DNA of 64,000 nt, taken from contig CACMFU010000002.1 of NCBI GenBank assembly GCA_902613065.1, positions 1-64,000 on the forward strand, given 5' to 3'. The notes under the pieces were generated by a model, which saw nothing but the letters and a program-made list of their open reading frames with translations, did not search any database and was not told the origin of the DNA. The position numbers and the translations under genes are program-made. Below, one piece after another: positions 43,359 to 55,264 of this stretch (position 1 is its first letter; the number at the start of each line of letters is the position of its first letter). This DNA comes from an uncultured Pelagibacteraceae bacterium (GTDB taxonomy: Bacteria > Pseudomonadota > Alphaproteobacteria > Pelagibacterales > Pelagibacteraceae).

Positions 43359-44198
43359 TTAAAATAATTTAATCCCAATCACACCTATTAAAATAAATAA
43401 AATTGATATGATTTTTTTTAAATTGATACTTTCTTTTAATAAAAAATATCCAATAAATATTGATAATAAAATACTTGTTTCTCTTAAGGATGTAACAACA
43501 GGTATTGGAGCTTTTGTAAATGCCCATACAGCCAAGGCATAACTAGCATATGATAATGTTACACCATAAAAAAATATCATCTTACCGTCTCTATAAACCT
43601 TTTTAATAATATCCTTTTGACCTCTTAAACTAAGAATAAATGGGAAAATCATAGCATTTAATATGAAAGACCAACTGACAAAAGATATTGCAGAATTACT
43701 TATTCTTGCTCCATATCCATCTACAAGTGAGTATGATCCAATAAACAAACCTGTAATTATCGAAAATTTAATAACATTTAAGCTACTGTTTTTATAATCG
43801 GAAATACCAAGAAAAAAAATACCAAAACATATTAAGAAAATAGAGATCAGTATTAATTTATTTAACACTACTCCTAACAATAAAATTGAAATTACAGTTA
43901 CAAATAAAGGTCCCGTCCCTCTTGCTATGGGATAGACTTTTGTCAAATCTCCAATTTCATATGATTTAAGCAAGAACCATTGATAGCCGATGTGAACAAC
44001 AATACTTGCGAAGATATAAGGTATACTTTCTATTGAGGGTGCGGGTAACAAGATGATTGCAACAATTGAAAAAGGTATATGACCTAAAATTATACCTGCT
44101 AGAGCAACTGCTTTATCCGAGTGTTTTTTGACCATGCCATTCCAAGTGGCATGAAGTAGTGCTGCCAATAAAACGACAGAAAATACTAATGTATCCAT
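43359..44198 (-). CDS. EamA/DMT-superfamily transporter
   Basis: This 279-aa protein has about ten hydrophobic helices in two similar halves, as in drug/metabolite transporters of the EamA type. Landmarks are LLAALLHATWNGMVKK at the start, YPIARGTGPLFVTVISILLLG in the first half and TSLRETSILLSIFIGYFLLKE in the second. The substrate is unknown; such carriers often move amino acids or metabolites. It lies 8 bases after manC. Confidence 0.88.
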   Translation of the reverse strand: MDTLVFSVVLLAALLHATWNGMVKKHSDKAVALAGIILGHIPFSIVAIILLPAPSIESIPYIFASIVVHIGYQWFLLKSYEIGDLTKVYPIARGTGPLFVTVISILLLGVVLNKLILISIFLICFGIFFLGISDYKNSSLNVIKFSIITGLFIGSYSLVDGYGARISNSAISFVSWSFILNAMIFPFILSLRGQKDIIKKVYRDGKMIFFYGVTLSYASYALAVWAFTKAPIPVVTSLRETSILLSIFIGYFLLKESINLKKIISILFILIGVIGIKLF

Positions 44199-44206
44199 AA
44201 AGAGTA

Positions 44207-45412
44207 TTAATTCACTCTACCGTAAATATCTTGATATCTAACTATATCTGTCTCTTTTAAAATAGGTCCAGTTTGTATTTCGAAAATTTTTACTTTTTTT
44301 TTAAATTTATTTTCTATTCTATGAATTGCTTCTCTTGGGATAAATATTTTTTCTCCTGGTTTTTTAAAGAAATTTTTCTTGTTTAATGTAATTAGAGGTT
44401 TTCCATCAGTAATGGTCCAATATTCAGATCGATGAAAATGCTTTTGTAAGCTTAATTTAGACTTAGAATTGACCACTAATTCTTTTACCAAAAAGTTTTT
44501 ACCCTCGTATAGGTTTGTATATCTTCCCCATGGTCTATGAAAAACATTTTTTTTCTTAAAATATTTATTTTTATTTTTTTTATATATTTTTGATATTTCA
44601 AACCAATTTCCAAGGTCTGACCATTGAATACTAAGCTTTATTGCATTTATATTCTTTGATTTTTCAAGAATTGCATAATCAAAAGAAATTTCCTTACATT
44701 TATCAAAGAATTTTTTACTCAAAAAATATGTATTATTTCTAATCTTCGATTTTTCTAAAGATTTTAGACATGCTTTATAAATATTAGGCTGATATTTTTT
44801 AAAGTTATTAATTATTGATGATTTTTTTAAGTAAAACATACCAGAGTTCCAATAACCTCCAGATTTAATTATCTTTTTGGCTTTTTGCTCTGTTGGTTTT
44901 TCAATAAATTTAGTAACTTTATTTAACTTATTTTTGCTTTTTGTTTTAAGATATCCGTACTCATTGGATGGTCTAGTTGGTTTAATCCCAAATATAAATA
45001 TATTTTCATCACTTAAATTTTTAACATTAGTTTTTAAAGATCTTGTTAAAATACTTGGATTTTCAATTAAATGATCTGAAGTAAAAAACATTATTGGCTG
45101 ATCATATGGAATTTCTTTAATTAAAGCACTTACTAAAATTGCTGGTGCTGTGTTTTTTTTTGCTGGTTCTAATATTATTTTATATTTTTTTATTTTAGAT
45201 TTTTTCAATGTTTTCTTAACATCTTTTAAATACTTCAGATTTGTGCTGATAATTGGAAAATCGTAAGAGTTATTATTTATTCTTTCAAAAGCTTTTTGTA
45301 ATAAAGTCCAACCACCAAAATCAATAAATTGTTTTGCTTGAGTATTTTTTAAATTGGGCCAAAGTCGTGTTCCTGCACCACCACAAAGTATTACAGGTCT
45401 AATTTTCATCAA
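44207..45412 (-). CDS. manC: mannose-1-phosphate guanylyltransferase / mannose-6-phosphate isomerase
   Basis: This 401-aa protein makes GDP-mannose for surface polysaccharides. The N-terminal nucleotidyltransferase domain has [35 protein letters not shown] and [10 protein letters not shown]. The C-terminal cupin (about residues 290-400) has [27 protein letters not shown] and [13 protein letters not shown], matching a type II phosphomannose isomerase. It is shorter than a typical bifunctional ManC of roughly 470 aa. It overlaps the ilvD stop by 4 bases. Confidence 0.92.
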   Translation of the reverse strand: MMKIRPVILCGGAGTRLWPNLKNTQAKQFIDFGGWTLLQKAFERINNNSYDFPIISTNLKYLKDVKKTLKKSKIKKYKIILEPAKKNTAPAILVSALIKEIPYDQPIMFFTSDHLIENPSILTRSLKTNVKNLSDENIFIFGIKPTRPSNEYGYLKTKSKNKLNKVTKFIEKPTEQKAKKIIKSGGYWNSGMFYLKKSSIINNFKKYQPNIYKACLKSLEKSKIRNNTYFLSKKFFDKCKEISFDYAILEKSKNINAIKLSIQWSDLGNWFEISKIYKKNKNKYFKKKNVFHRPWGRYTNLYEGKNFLVKELVVNSKSKLSLQKHFHRSEYWTITDGKPLITLNKKNFFKKPGEKIFIPREAIHRIENKFKKKVKIFEIQTGPILKETDIVRYQDIYGRVN

Positions 45413-47127
45413 ATATCTGCGTAAGTTTTAACCTCGTTTTTACCACCTGGATGAGTAGGTGCACCTAAATAAGCTGGACCTACTGTTTGAGCATATTTCC
45501 AAAGAGTTCCGTTTCCAAAGTTCATTTTTCTTTGTTTCCATTTCTTTTTTCTCAAACTAAGCTCTTTTTTACTTAATCTAACGTTAATAGTCCCCTTCTT
45601 TGCATCTATATCAATAATGTCTCCATTCTTTAAAAGGGCTATTGGACCGCCTATAGAGGCCTCAGGACCCACATGACCTATACAGAAGCCTCTGGTAGCC
45701 CCAGAGAACCTACCGTCTGTGATAAGGGCTACTTTCTCTCCTTTTCCTTGTCCATAAATTGCAGCTGTTGTCTGCAACATTTCTCTCATTCCTGGACCAC
45801 CCTTTGGACCTTCGTATCTAATTATAATTATATCACCATCTTTGTATTTTCTTTCTTTTACAGCTTTGTAAGCTTTTTCCTCAGAGTCAAAACATCTTGC
45901 TCTTCCTGTAAATTGTAATTTTTTCAAACCTGCAATTTTAACAATTCCACCTTCTGGAGCTAAATTACCTCTTAATCCAACAACACCACCAGTTGGCGTG
46001 ATTGGATTTTTATAACTTCTCATAACTTTTTGTTTTGGATTAAATTTCACATTTTTTAAATTTTCTTTCATTGTCTTTCCTGTAACGGTCATACAATCTC
46101 CATGAATATATCCACCATCGTAAAGTGTTTTTAAAAGCATTGGAACACCACCTGCTTCCCACATATCTTTTGCAACATATTTTCCACCAGGTTTTAAATC
46201 GGCAAGATAAGGAGTTCTTTTAAAAATTTTTGCAACATCCATTAAATCAAATTTAATTCCAATTTCATTTGCAATAGCTGGTAAGTGCAAACCTGCATTA
46301 GTAGATCCGCCTGTTGCAGCAACAACTGTAGCAGCATTTTCTAATGCTTTTCTTGTAACAATATCTCTTGGTCTGATATTTTTTTCTAAAAGTTTCATTA
46401 CAGCTTTGCCGCTATTAATGGCATACTTATGTCTTTCTTTATAAGGAGCAGGAGTTCCTGCTGAATATGGTAGGGCTAATCCAATTGCTTCTGAAACACA
46501 TGCCATCGTGTTTGCAGTAAATTGACCTCCGCAAGCACCTGCACTTGGGCAAGCTTTTAATTCTAATTTTCTAAGAGCATGAGCTGTCATTTTTTTTGAT
46601 GTATATTTTCCAACACCTTCAAAAACATCAACAACAGTTACATCTTTACCTTCAAATCTACCTGGAAGTATTGATCCACCATAAATAAATACACTAGGAA
46701 TATTTAATCTCACCATAGACATCATAAGACCTGGTAAAGATTTATCGCATCCTGCTAAACCAACTAAAGCATCATAACAATGGCCTCTTACAGTTAATTC
46801 AGTAGAGTCTGCAATTACATCTCTTGAAATCAATGAAGATTTCATACCTTCATGACCCATAGCAATACCATCAGTAACAGTTATTGTACAAAATTCTCTA
46901 GGTGTTCCTCCTGATGAATTTACACCTTGTTTTACAAATTGAGCTTGTTTCATTAAATTAATGTTACATGGTGCAGCCTCATTCCATGTTGATACAACAC
47001 CAACAAAAGGTTTTGCTACATCTTTTTCGGTTAAATCCATTGCATAATAAAAGGATCTTTGTGGTGCTCTATCAGCACCTACAGTTGTATATCTGCTTGG
47101 TAGTTTTTTTTTATTAAATTTCCGCAT
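45409..47127 (-). CDS. ilvD: dihydroxy-acid dehydratase
   Basis: IlvD dehydrates 2,3-dihydroxy acids to 2-keto acids in valine and isoleucine synthesis using an Fe-S cluster. The 572-aa protein has cluster Cys in [21 protein letters not shown] and [14 protein letters not shown], with substrate motifs [21 protein letters not shown] near the C-terminus. It shares one base with valS, so branched-chain amino-acid synthesis is coupled to valyl-tRNA charging. Confidence 0.96.
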   Translation of the reverse strand: MRKFNKKKLPSRYTTVGADRAPQRSFYYAMDLTEKDVAKPFVGVVSTWNEAAPCNINLMKQAQFVKQGVNSSGGTPREFCTITVTDGIAMGHEGMKSSLISRDVIADSTELTVRGHCYDALVGLAGCDKSLPGLMMSMVRLNIPSVFIYGGSILPGRFEGKDVTVVDVFEGVGKYTSKKMTAHALRKLELKACPSAGACGGQFTANTMACVSEAIGLALPYSAGTPAPYKERHKYAINSGKAVMKLLEKNIRPRDIVTRKALENAATVVAATGGSTNAGLHLPAIANEIGIKFDLMDVAKIFKRTPYLADLKPGGKYVAKDMWEAGGVPMLLKTLYDGGYIHGDCMTVTGKTMKENLKNVKFNPKQKVMRSYKNPITPTGGVVGLRGNLAPEGGIVKIAGLKKLQFTGRARCFDSEEKAYKAVKERKYKDGDIIIIRYEGPKGGPGMREMLQTTAAIYGQGKGEKVALITDGRFSGATRGFCIGHVGPEASIGGPIALLKNGDIIDIDAKKGTINVRLSKKELSLRKKKWKQRKMNFGNGTLWKYAQTVGPAYLGAPTHPGGKNEVKTYADI

Positions 47128-49754
47128 TATAGACTTTCTAAAGTATAATTTAATTTATTAACATCTTTTTTTAAATTAATAAAGTTAGACTTTTCTTGCT
47201 CAACAATATAATTTGGAGCTCTTTCAATAAAACTTTTATTATTTAGCCTTGTATTAATTTTTTCCATCTCTTTCTCAATTTTATTCTTTTTATTTAATAA
47301 TGTTTCTTTAATTTTTGACAAATCTACATCTTCATCAAAGTAAATTTTAAATATTTCACCTTTAATGACCAAGTTTGCTGAAGGTTTTTTAATATCTTCA
47401 GTTACAAATTCATTAATTCTGCCAATTTTTTTTAATGTATTAGAGTTATTTTCAATAAATTTCTTAATTTCAGGATTTATTTTATTCACTAGTATTTTAA
47501 CAAATGATCCAGGGCTTATTTCTATTTCATTTTTAAAAGACCTTATAGATGAAACAAATTCAATTATTTCATTTACTTCATCAGAGTCTTTATCTTTATT
47601 AGAAATGGCTTCAGACCAGTTTTTTAACATTAGAAAGTCTTTTCCATCTTTATCCAATTTATTTTTCAACCATATTTCCTCGGTTAGAAAAGGTATGAAT
47701 GGGTGTAAAATAACTAGAATTTGAGTAAATATGAAGCTAGCTACATTTCTTGTTTCTTCGATATTTTCATTATTTTCTGAATAAAAAACAGTTTTAGATA
47801 ATTCTAAGTACCAATCGCAGAACGAATGCCATACAAATTGATATGCAATTCTTGCAGCCTCATCAAATCGATAACTATCTATTGATTTTTTGATCTTTGC
47901 ATTAGTGTTAGTGAATTCAACAAAAATCCATTTATTAATATTTAGTTTTAAATCATTAGGCGTTTCTATATTTTCAAATTTACAATCATTTTGAATTAGA
48001 AAATTGTTAGCGTTCCATATTTTATTTAAAAAATTTCTATAACCTTTAACTCTATCCTCTGATAATTTTACATCTCGTCCAGGGGATGCCATTGACAAAA
48101 GTGTAAATCTTAAAGCATCAGCACTATATTTTTCTATTAATTCTAATGGATCAATAACATTACCTTTAGACTTAGACATTTTTTGACCTTTTTCATCTCT
48201 AACTAATGCATGAACATAAATATTTTTAAAAGGTTCTTTGTTTTGAAATTCCATTCCAAACATAATCATTCTTGCAACCCAAAAGAAAATAATATCAAAT
48301 CCTGTTACCAATACTGAAGTTGGATAAAATTTATCTAAATATTCATTTTTTTCTGGCCATCCTAGAGTTGCAAAAGGCCATAGGCCTGATGAAAACCATG
48401 TATCAAGAACGTCTGGATCTCTAATTAATTCAACATCTTTTTTATAGTGTTCTTTAGCTAATTTATTTGCACCTTCTTCTGTTTCATCTACAAATATTTC
48501 ACCATCAGGTCCATACCATGCAGGTATTTGATGTCCCCACCAAAGCTGCCTAGAAATACACCAAGGCTCTATATTATCCATCCATTGAAAATATGTTTTT
48601 GTCCAATTAACAGGAAAAAAATTAGTTGTTTTATTATTTACTATTTCTTTTGCTTTTATTGAAAGTTTCTTAGCATCTGCAAACCATTGCTCCGTTAAAT
48701 AGGGTTCAATTATAGAATTAGATCTATCGCCATAAGGAACTTTATTTTTAATTTTCTCATCTTTAACAAATAAGTTTTTATCAGTTAGTTCATTTAAAAT
48801 TCTTTTTCTAGCTTCAAATCTATCAAGTCCAACATAATTATCAGGAGCATTTTCATTAATTTTACCATCTGGTGTAAAAACATTTATGATTTCTAAATTG
48901 TTTCTCTCCCCTACTTCATAATCATTGAAATCATGTGCTGGAGTAATTTTAACAGCTCCAGTACCTTGTTCAGGATCTGCATAATCATCTTCTATAATTT
49001 TTATTTTTCTATCAACTATTGGAACTATTACATTTTTATTTACTAATGATTTATATCTTTCATCTGATGGATTAACTGCAACAGCTGTATCTCCTAACAT
49101 GGTTTCTGGTCTAGTAGTTGCAATAGTTATAAATTTATCTGTTCCTTCGATTGGATATTTGATGTGATATAGTTTTGAATTAACTTCTCTTTGATCTACT
49201 TCTAAATCTGATATAGCTGTTTTTAAAACAGTGTCCCAATTTACTAATTTTTTTGATTTATAAATTAATCCATTTTTGTACATTTCAACAAAAACTTTTA
49301 ATACAGATTTTGATAGATTTTCGTCCATGGTGAAGGCATTTCTAGACCAATCACACGAACAGCCTAATTTTTTTAATTGATTAATAATAATATCACCATA
49401 CTGACCTTTCCATTCCCAAACTTTTTCTATGAATTTTTCTCTACCTAAATCATTTTTATCGATACCTTCAGATTTAAGCTTTTTCTCTACTAATGCTTGT
49501 GTAGCAATACCCGCATGGTCGGTTCCAGGTTGCCATAAAGTTTCAAAATTATTCATTCGATGGTAACGAGTTAATAAGTCTTGAATAGAATTATTTAATG
49601 CATGACCCATATGAAGACTACCAGTTACATTTGGTGGCGGGATAACTATAGAAAATTGTTTTTTGTTAGATTTTGGTTTAAATAATTTTTTTTCTTCCCA
49701 ATAAGAATAAATCTTATTTTCAACATTTTCGTGAATATATTTGTCTGAACTCAT
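47127..49754 (-). CDS. valS: valyl-tRNA synthetase
   Basis: ValRS charges tRNA-Val. The 875-aa class I enzyme has the HIGH motif in [19 protein letters not shown] at about residue 40. The CP1 editing domain shows [23 protein letters not shown] appears as [15 protein letters not shown], then an anticodon-binding helical domain and a C-terminal coiled-coil arm (about 810-875). It starts 115 bases from tRNA-Cys on the opposite strand. Confidence 0.97.
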   Translation of the reverse strand: MSSDKYIHENVENKIYSYWEEKKLFKPKSNKKQFSIVIPPPNVTGSLHMGHALNNSIQDLLTRYHRMNNFETLWQPGTDHAGIATQALVEKKLKSEGIDKNDLGREKFIEKVWEWKGQYGDIIINQLKKLGCSCDWSRNAFTMDENLSKSVLKVFVEMYKNGLIYKSKKLVNWDTVLKTAISDLEVDQREVNSKLYHIKYPIEGTDKFITIATTRPETMLGDTAVAVNPSDERYKSLVNKNVIVPIVDRKIKIIEDDYADPEQGTGAVKITPAHDFNDYEVGERNNLEIINVFTPDGKINENAPDNYVGLDRFEARKRILNELTDKNLFVKDEKIKNKVPYGDRSNSIIEPYLTEQWFADAKKLSIKAKEIVNNKTTNFFPVNWTKTYFQWMDNIEPWCISRQLWWGHQIPAWYGPDGEIFVDETEEGANKLAKEHYKKDVELIRDPDVLDTWFSSGLWPFATLGWPEKNEYLDKFYPTSVLVTGFDIIFFWVARMIMFGMEFQNKEPFKNIYVHALVRDEKGQKMSKSKGNVIDPLELIEKYSADALRFTLLSMASPGRDVKLSEDRVKGYRNFLNKIWNANNFLIQNDCKFENIETPNDLKLNINKWIFVEFTNTNAKIKKSIDSYRFDEAARIAYQFVWHSFCDWYLELSKTVFYSENNENIEETRNVASFIFTQILVILHPFIPFLTEEIWLKNKLDKDGKDFLMLKNWSEAISNKDKDSDEVNEIIEFVSSIRSFKNEIEISPGSFVKILVNKINPEIKKFIENNSNTLKKIGRINEFVTEDIKKPSANLVIKGEIFKIYFDEDVDLSKIKETLLNKKNKIEKEMEKINTRLNNKSFIERAPNYIVEQEKSNFINLKKDVNKLNYTLESL

Positions 49755-49869
49755 GGATAATTATTTTATAAATTAATCATATCAATAAACAACAATGAAA
49801 TTATCCGTTAAATTTATAGACTAAATTATAAAATTAATTATATATGTCCTCATTGAATATTTAATTCAT

Positions 49870-49943
49870 GGCAACGTGGCGGAATGGTTACGCAGAGGAT
49901 TGCAAATCCTTGTATCCCGGTTCGATTCCGGGCGTTGCCTCCA
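49870..49943 (+). tRNA. tRNA-Cys(GCA)
   Basis: The acceptor stem is GGCAACG/CGTTGCC with discriminator T and encoded CCA. The anticodon loop is in AGGATTGCAAATCCT (anticodon GCA), and the T-arm has CCCGG TTCGATT CCGGG. It is divergent from valS. Confidence 0.97.
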
Positions 49944-49996
49944 CAATTTATTTTTGTTGAGATAATATAAAAAAAAAGTAAGTTGTGATTTTACAT

Positions 49997-50072
49997 TCCT
50001 CGGTAGCTCAGTTGGTAGAGCAGTTGACTGTTAATCAATTGGTCGCAGGTTCGAGTCCTGCCCGAGGAGCCA
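49997..50072 (+). tRNA. tRNA-Asn(GUU)
   Basis: The acceptor stem is TCCTCGG/CCGAGGA with discriminator G and encoded CCA. The D-arm is AGCTCAGTTGGTAGAGC, the anticodon loop CTGTTAA (anticodon GTT), and the T-arm GCAGG TTCGAGT CCTGC. It lies 53 bases after tRNA-Cys and may share its transcript. GUN anticodons are the Tgt substrate class. Confidence 0.97.
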
Positions 50073-50084
50073 ATTAAAATTAAT

Positions 50085-50456
50085 TTATCCTGTTTTAGAA
50101 ATATTTACCTGGTTGATTTGTATGTTTTTAGCAAACTTAATTTTTTGATCTTGAGTAAGTTCAGAATAAACTTTCACTAAAAAATTATAGTTTACGTTCA
50201 TGTGACCTTCTTTAGATTTTTCTAAATTTATTAAGTATTCTGAAAAATCCTCAAAAAAATAGTTTATTGGCACTTTAAGATAATTAGATAGTTGTAGTAA
50301 TCTAATAGAACTTACACCATTTGTTCCTTTTTCATATTTTTGAATTTGTTGAAATGTTACATTTATTGCTTTTGCGACTTTAGTTTGAGTTAAACCTAAA
50401 GCCAAACGTCTAAGTTTTAATTTATTACCTAGATGTTTATTGAAATTTTCTTCCAT
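50085..50456 (-). CDS. Xre-family helix-turn-helix regulator
   Basis: This protein has an N-terminal HTH_3 domain with LGNKLKLRRLALGLTQTKVAKAINVTFQQIQKYEKGTNGV, the common alphaproteobacterial Xre form, and a C-terminal helix pair of unknown ligand. The ORF track starts at TTG 50459; ATG 50456 follows in frame and is the better start (123 aa), with a GAGGGG upstream. It lies downstream of aapP on the same strand, 142 bases away, with its own possible promoter in the gap. The target is unknown. Confidence 0.88.
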   Translation of the reverse strand: MEENFNKHLGNKLKLRRLALGLTQTKVAKAINVTFQQIQKYEKGTNGVSSIRLLQLSNYLKVPINYFFEDFSEYLINLEKSKEGHMNVNYNFLVKVYSELTQDQKIKFAKNIQINQVNISKTG

Positions 50457-50601
50457 CAAAGACCCCTCTTTAATTAAAAATAATAAGTTGAGTTAATAGA
50501 AATCAAAAAGTTATTTCAAGTAAAATAATTTTAAAAAGAATAATAATTTTTAGGATTTTATAAACCTGTCAAGCGACTTTTTAGCAATTTAGTTATAATT
50601 T

Positions 50602-51336
50602 TTATAATATTTGGCTCAAAAAAAGCTTTGTTCTATCGCTTTTTGGGTTAGCAAAAAACTCTTTTGTTTCTGCTTGTTCTACAATCATGCCTTCATCCAT
50701 AAAAATAACTTCATCTGCAACTTCTTTTGCAAACCCCATTTCGTGTGTTACAACAATCATAGTCATACCAGCCTTAGCTAAATTAACCATTGCATCTAAA
50801 ACTTCTTTAATCATTTCAGGATCTAGTGCTGATGTTGGTTCATCAAAAAGCATTATTTTTGGCTCCATACATAATGCTCTAGCTATTGCACATCTTTGTT
50901 GTTGACCACCAGAAAGTTGGCCTGGGTATTTATATGCTTGATCAGCAATCTGAACTTTTTCTAAATGCTTTAAAGCTAATGCTTCAGCATCTTTTTTAGG
51001 CATTTTTTTTACCCAAATAGGAGCAAGAGTACAATTATCTAATATTGATAAATGAGGAAATAAATTAAATTGTTGAAATACCATTCCAACCTCAGCTCTA
51101 ATTTGCTCTATATTTTTTGTTTCTTCAGTTAATTCAGTTCCATCAACTATTATTGATCCTTCTTGATGTTCCTCTAGTCTATTAATACATCTAATTAATG
51201 TTGATTTACCTGAACCTGAGGGACCACAAACAACAATTTTTTTATTCTTTTCAACATCTAAATTAATGTTTTTTAAGACTTGGAAATCTCCAAACCATTT
51301 ATTCATTTCTTTAATTTGAATTATTTTATCCGACAT
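50602..51336 (-). CDS. aapP: general L-amino acid ABC transporter ATP-binding protein
   Basis: AapP drives uptake of a broad range of L-amino acids. The 244-aa protein has Walker [12 protein letters not shown]-loop [17 protein letters not shown], signature [14 protein letters not shown], Walker [16 protein letters not shown] and switch VVTHEM, which match the polar amino-acid ATPase group. It shares one base with aapM and ends the aapJQMP order. Confidence 0.95.
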   Translation of the reverse strand: MSDKIIQIKEMNKWFGDFQVLKNINLDVEKNKKIVVCGPSGSGKSTLIRCINRLEEHQEGSIIVDGTELTEETKNIEQIRAEVGMVFQQFNLFPHLSILDNCTLAPIWVKKMPKKDAEALALKHLEKVQIADQAYKYPGQLSGGQQQRCAIARALCMEPKIMLFDEPTSALDPEMIKEVLDAMVNLAKAGMTMIVVTHEMGFAKEVADEVIFMDEGMIVEQAETKEFFANPKSDRTKLFLSQIL

Positions 51337-52778
51337 TATCTCTCAGTTTTATATTTTTGCTCTAAATTATAACTATATTTACTCATTGCATAGCAAATAA
51401 TAAAAAATACTATTGATGCAAACACATACCCTTCCATTGCAAAACCTAACCATTCAGGATTTGTTTTTGCTAAATTAAGCATTCCTACAATCTCCAGAAG
51501 ACCTACAACAAAAATTAGAGGTGTATCTTTGACAAGAGCTAAGAATGTATTTGCTATACCTGGTATGACTAATTTAAGAGCTTGAGGTAAAATAACAAAT
51601 ATATGCATTTTCCAGTAACCCATTCCTAAAGATTTTGCAGCATCATATTGTCCTCTTGGTAAAGCCTGTAAACCCCCTCGTATTACCTCAGCTACATAAG
51701 CAGCTTCAAACAATGATATAGCAATTATAACTCTTACTAGTTTATCAATAAACATGTCCTCTGGTAGAAACATTGGAAACATAACAGACGACATAAATAA
51801 AACGGTGATTAACGGTACACCTCTCCAAAATTCTATAAATCCAATAGAAATGTATTTAATTATTGGTAAATCAGATCTTCTTCCTAAAGATAAGAATAAT
51901 CCAACTGGAAAACAGAATATTAAACAGAAAAATGAAACTATAAAAGTTAGTGATAATCCGCCCCAAGCTCCTGTTTCGACCCATTCGAAAGCTTGTATCT
52001 TACCTAATTCAATTAGTTCTTCGTAAAAAAACACATACTTTAATAATATATAAATTGTGATCGGTATTATTAGAAAATAATACATCTTAAATTTTGAGGG
52101 TATAAAAAAACCTATTACAATCGATATAACAGCAGCAATAATTCCATATGAAAAATCAAAAAATATTGGACCACCTGAAATAAAAAAGAATATAAATAAA
52201 AAGGCAATTACTGGATAAACAACAACATAATACAGTGTTAAATATTTTTTAAATTTTTCGGTTGCAAAAAAACCTACTCCGCCAAGAAAAGCAAGAGCTA
52301 TAAATGATAAATTTATTCTCCACTGTTCTGCATTTGGATACATTCCATACATAAATCTATTAAACCAAGTTTTTATATAGGCCCAGCATGCTCCAGATCC
52401 AGAACATGCATCTTTTGAATCGCCAGCAAAATTTGCATCAATTATGAACCAACTTAACAATGGTGGTAACGATTTGATAACAGCAAATATAATTAATAAT
52501 GATAAAAGAGCATTAAAGTTATTTGTATTAATATTTTTGTTAACAATGTCTAAAAATTTTATACCTGAATATTCAATTCTAATTAAATGCAAAGCAATAA
52601 AACCAATTATTAGAGGCAAAAAGTAACTTATTGTTCCTGGTAGAAAGCTAGTCAAATCTAAACTAAAAAAAGAGTTTAAGAATACAATTAAAATACTTAT
52701 AGAAAATAAACTAATACCTGAATACAAATATGCATAAAGATTATTTTTGTCTGGTGATAAAAAATTTAATTTATTCAT
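51336..52778 (-). CDS. aapM: general L-amino acid ABC transporter permease AapM
   Basis: AapM is a permease subunit of the polar amino-acid transporter. The 480-aa protein has extra N-terminal helices (about residues 20-250) before the permease domain. That domain carries the family motifs [17 protein letters not shown] and [29 protein letters not shown], with coupling loop residues. It is longer than typical AapM, with an inserted region after [21 protein letters not shown]. It is one base from aapQ and aapP. Confidence 0.93.
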   Translation of the reverse strand: MNKLNFLSPDKNNLYAYLYSGISLFSISILIVFLNSFFSLDLTSFLPGTISYFLPLIIGFIALHLIRIEYSGIKFLDIVNKNINTNNFNALLSLLIIFAVIKSLPPLLSWFIIDANFAGDSKDACSGSGACWAYIKTWFNRFMYGMYPNAEQWRINLSFIALAFLGGVGFFATEKFKKYLTLYYVVVYPVIAFLFIFFFISGGPIFFDFSYGIIAAVISIVIGFFIPSKFKMYYFLIIPITIYILLKYVFFYEELIELGKIQAFEWVETGAWGGLSLTFIVSFFCLIFCFPVGLFLSLGRRSDLPIIKYISIGFIEFWRGVPLITVLFMSSVMFPMFLPEDMFIDKLVRVIIAISLFEAAYVAEVIRGGLQALPRGQYDAAKSLGMGYWKMHIFVILPQALKLVIPGIANTFLALVKDTPLIFVVGLLEIVGMLNLAKTNPEWLGFAMEGYVFASIVFFIICYAMSKYSYNLEQKYKTER

Positions 52779-53923
52779 TATTTTTCTTTAATAGCTATTT
52801 TTTTATTATACCAATTCATAAATATTGAGATTGTTATGCTTAAAGTTAAATAAGTTAACATTGTAATTGAAACAATTTCAATTGCTCTTCCTGTTTGCAT
52901 CAAAGCAGTTCCTGCAAAAACAAGTACTAAATCTGGGTATGCAATCGCAGCAGCAAGTGAGGAATTTTTTGTTAAATTTAAATATTGATTAGTTGTTGGA
53001 GGAATTATAATTCTCAATGCTTGAGGCATAACGACTAATTTAAGAACTTGATTAGGTGTTAAACCAATTGAAGCTGCAGCTTCTTTTTGACCTTTGCTAA
53101 CACCCTGAACACCAGCTCTTACACATTCAGCTATAAAAGTTGCAGTATATAAAGATAAAGCTAATGCTAATGAAATTAATTCTGGAGGTAATTTAAGACC
53201 TCCTTTATAAGTAAACGATGTTTTTGATAGTTGTTCAATAACTGGTATTTCAATTGATGCATCAACCCCGCCTAGTAAAAAACTTAATAATGGTAAGATA
53301 ATTAAAAGGCCAATTGATATTAATAAAACGGGAGTTTGAGTTCCTTGATTTTCTTGCTTTTTTTTAGCGTATGCTCTTACAAAAAATATTGCAATTATTG
53401 CTGCAATTACTGAATAAATAAAAATATCTAGATTATTCCAAATAAAAGCTGGAATAAAAAAACCTTTAATTGTTAAAAAGAAAACTCCAAACATGGGTTC
53501 TGCTTTTTCTGGTAAAGGTAATGCTCTTAAAGCAGCAAAATACCAAAAAAATATTTGTAGTAATAAAGGAATGTTTCTAAAAAATTCCACATATATTGCT
53601 GCAGTTCGTTCAATAAGATAATTGCTTGATAATCTGGCTATTCCAACAACAACTCCAATAATTGTAGCAAATATAATTCCAATAACAGAAACTAGAATAG
53701 TATTTAATAATCCAACTAAATAAGCTCTAAAATAGGAATGCGACCCATCATATTCTATTAACGAAAACTGAACATCAAATGAAGATTCTTGAGTTAAAAA
53801 ACCATAACCAAACGTAATACCCCTATTTTCCATATTAACTTGGGCGTTATAAGAAAAGAAACCAAATACTAGTATAACAACTACTAGCGTAAGTAACTGG
53901 GGTAATATTTTCTTAAAATTCAC
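52778..53923 (-). CDS. aapQ: general L-amino acid ABC transporter permease AapQ
   Basis: AapQ is the partner permease. The 381-aa protein begins with an N-terminal helix and the GFLTQESSFDVQF-type periplasmic stretch seen in AapQ/YhdX. The His/Gln/Glu-type permease motifs follow: YVEFFRNIPLLLQIFFWY and ATFIAECVRAGVQGVSKGQKEAAASIGLT. It is preceded by the aapJ terminator, which probably lowers its expression relative to aapJ. Confidence 0.94.
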   Translation of the reverse strand: MNFKKILPQLLTLVVVILVFGFFSYNAQVNMENRGITFGYGFLTQESSFDVQFSLIEYDGSHSYFRAYLVGLLNTILVSVIGIIFATIIGVVVGIARLSSNYLIERTAAIYVEFFRNIPLLLQIFFWYFAALRALPLPEKAEPMFGVFFLTIKGFFIPAFIWNNLDIFIYSVIAAIIAIFFVRAYAKKKQENQGTQTPVLLISIGLLIILPLLSFLLGGVDASIEIPVIEQLSKTSFTYKGGLKLPPELISLALALSLYTATFIAECVRAGVQGVSKGQKEAAASIGLTPNQVLKLVVMPQALRIIIPPTTNQYLNLTKNSSLAAAIAYPDLVLVFAGTALMQTGRAIEIVSITMLTYLTLSITISIFMNWYNKKIAIKEK

Positions 53924-53939
53924 TGTTATTAAGGTTTAT

Positions 53940-53968
53940 AAAAAAAAGGGCTAGAAAAATCTAGCCCT
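53940..53968 (-). terminator. terminator between aapJ and aapQ
   Basis: AGGGCTAGA and TCTAGCCCT form a perfect 9-bp stem with a 4-base loop. On the minus strand the stem runs into TTTTTTT, a classic rho-independent form. It lies 23 bases after the aapJ stop and just before aapQ, so read-through would set the permease-to-binding-protein ratio. Confidence 0.9.
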
Positions 53969-53991
53969 CTTTATATTCTTTTTAAAAAGAA

Positions 53992-55032
53992 TTATCTTGC
54001 TGGTGGTACGTAAAGTATTCCACCTTTAGTCCATAACTCATTTGGACCTCTATCAGGTAGAATTCCTGTGTCAGCTATATTTCTTTTATAGCTTTCACCG
54101 TAATTTCCAACTTGCTTGATTATTCTTAAACTCCACTCATTATCTAAACCTAAAGCGGCTCCTAATTCACCTTCAGCTCCAACTAGTCTTTTTACAGCTG
54201 GATTATCTGAAGTTTTCATCATGTCAGCATTTGCTGATGTTACGCCATACTCTTCAGCTTCGATCATAGTATTTAGTGACCATCTTACGATATCTTCCCA
54301 AACAGAATCACCTTGTCTAACAACTGGGCCTAATGGCTCTTTTGAAATTGTTTCAGGTAATACCATATGATCATCTGGATTGCTCAATTTAATTCTTTGA
54401 GCGGCTAGACCAGATTTATCTGTAGTATATGTATCACATCTTCCGGCATCATATGCGGCCACAACTTCGTCAGCTTTTTCAAAAGTAACTGGCTCATATT
54501 TGATTCCTTTTGAATTAAAGAAATCTCTCATATTAAGCTCTGTTGTAGTTCCAAGGTTAGTACATGCAGAAACACCAGCTTTGAAATCATTAACCGATGA
54601 AATTCCTGAATTTTTTCTAACCATAAAACCTTGACCATCATAGAAGTTTACTCCTACGAAAGTAAGACCGATATCCGCATCCCTTGAAAGAGTCCAAGTA
54701 GTATTTCTAGATAGAATATCTATCTCGTTAGAAGTTAATGCAGTAAATCTTTCTTTAGCACTTAGTGGAGTAAATTTAACTTTACTCGAGTCACCTAAAA
54801 CAGCAGCGGCTACTGCTCTACATACATCAACGTCAACACCAGTCCAGTTTCCTGCGGCATCAGCATTAGAAAATCCTGGTAAACCTTGTGAAACACCACA
54901 TCTCACAAAACCTTTTTTCTGAGTGTTTTTAAGAGTTTTTGACTTTTTTGCAGCCATTGTTTCTGTTGTAAAAGTAAATAAAACAGCAAACATTGCAACA
55001 AATGAAGTCAATCGTTTTACTAATTTAAACAT
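53992..55032 (-). CDS. aapJ: general L-amino acid binding protein AapJ
   Basis: AapJ captures amino acids in the periplasm. The 346-aa protein has a signal peptide (about residues 1-27, ending TMAA) and the YhdW/AapJ-type features KGFVRCGVSQGLPGFSNAD at the start, RFTALTSNEIDILSRNTTWTLSRD and VSACTNLGTTTELNMRDFF. Amino-acid binding proteins of this kind are among the most abundant proteins in SAR11 cells. It is followed by a terminator and preceded by about 130 bases with tRNA-Arg on the same strand. Confidence 0.95.
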   Translation of the reverse strand: MFKLVKRLTSFVAMFAVLFTFTTETMAAKKSKTLKNTQKKGFVRCGVSQGLPGFSNADAAGNWTGVDVDVCRAVAAAVLGDSSKVKFTPLSAKERFTALTSNEIDILSRNTTWTLSRDADIGLTFVGVNFYDGQGFMVRKNSGISSVNDFKAGVSACTNLGTTTELNMRDFFNSKGIKYEPVTFEKADEVVAAYDAGRCDTYTTDKSGLAAQRIKLSNPDDHMVLPETISKEPLGPVVRQGDSVWEDIVRWSLNTMIEAEEYGVTSANADMMKTSDNPAVKRLVGAEGELGAALGLDNEWSLRIIKQVGNYGESYKRNIADTGILPDRGPNELWTKGGILYVPPAR

Positions 55033-55163
55033 TATTTATTCCTCTTGTTTATTTATTTGTTAACAAATAATTCAAATTAATTTTTGAATTGACCAAGTAA
55101 AGCAGAAAGTATGAAACGCATCAATATTAAATTAATCGCAAAATTTATACCTTATTTGGTATT

Positions 55164-55240
55164 TGGCGCGCTCTGAAGGATTCGAACCTTCGACCTACGG
55201 TTTAGAAAACCGTTGCTCTATCCAGCTGAGCTAAGAGCGC
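55164..55240 (-). tRNA. tRNA-Arg(UCU)
   Basis: The minus strand has acceptor GCGCTCT/AGAGCGC with discriminator G and encoded CCA (minus strand of 55164-55166). The D-arm is AGCTCAGCTGGATAGAGC, the anticodon loop is in ACGGTTTTCTAAACCGT (anticodon TCT), and the T-arm is GAAGG TTCGAAT CCTTC. Confidence 0.97.
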
Positions 55241-55264
55241 ACATTATTTATTTATAATACTAAT

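Noticed and set aside
49755-49869. A T-box or other leader in the gap before valS
   Set aside because: The 115-base gap has no conserved T-box sequence or strong stem; it probably only holds promoters for valS and tRNA-Cys.
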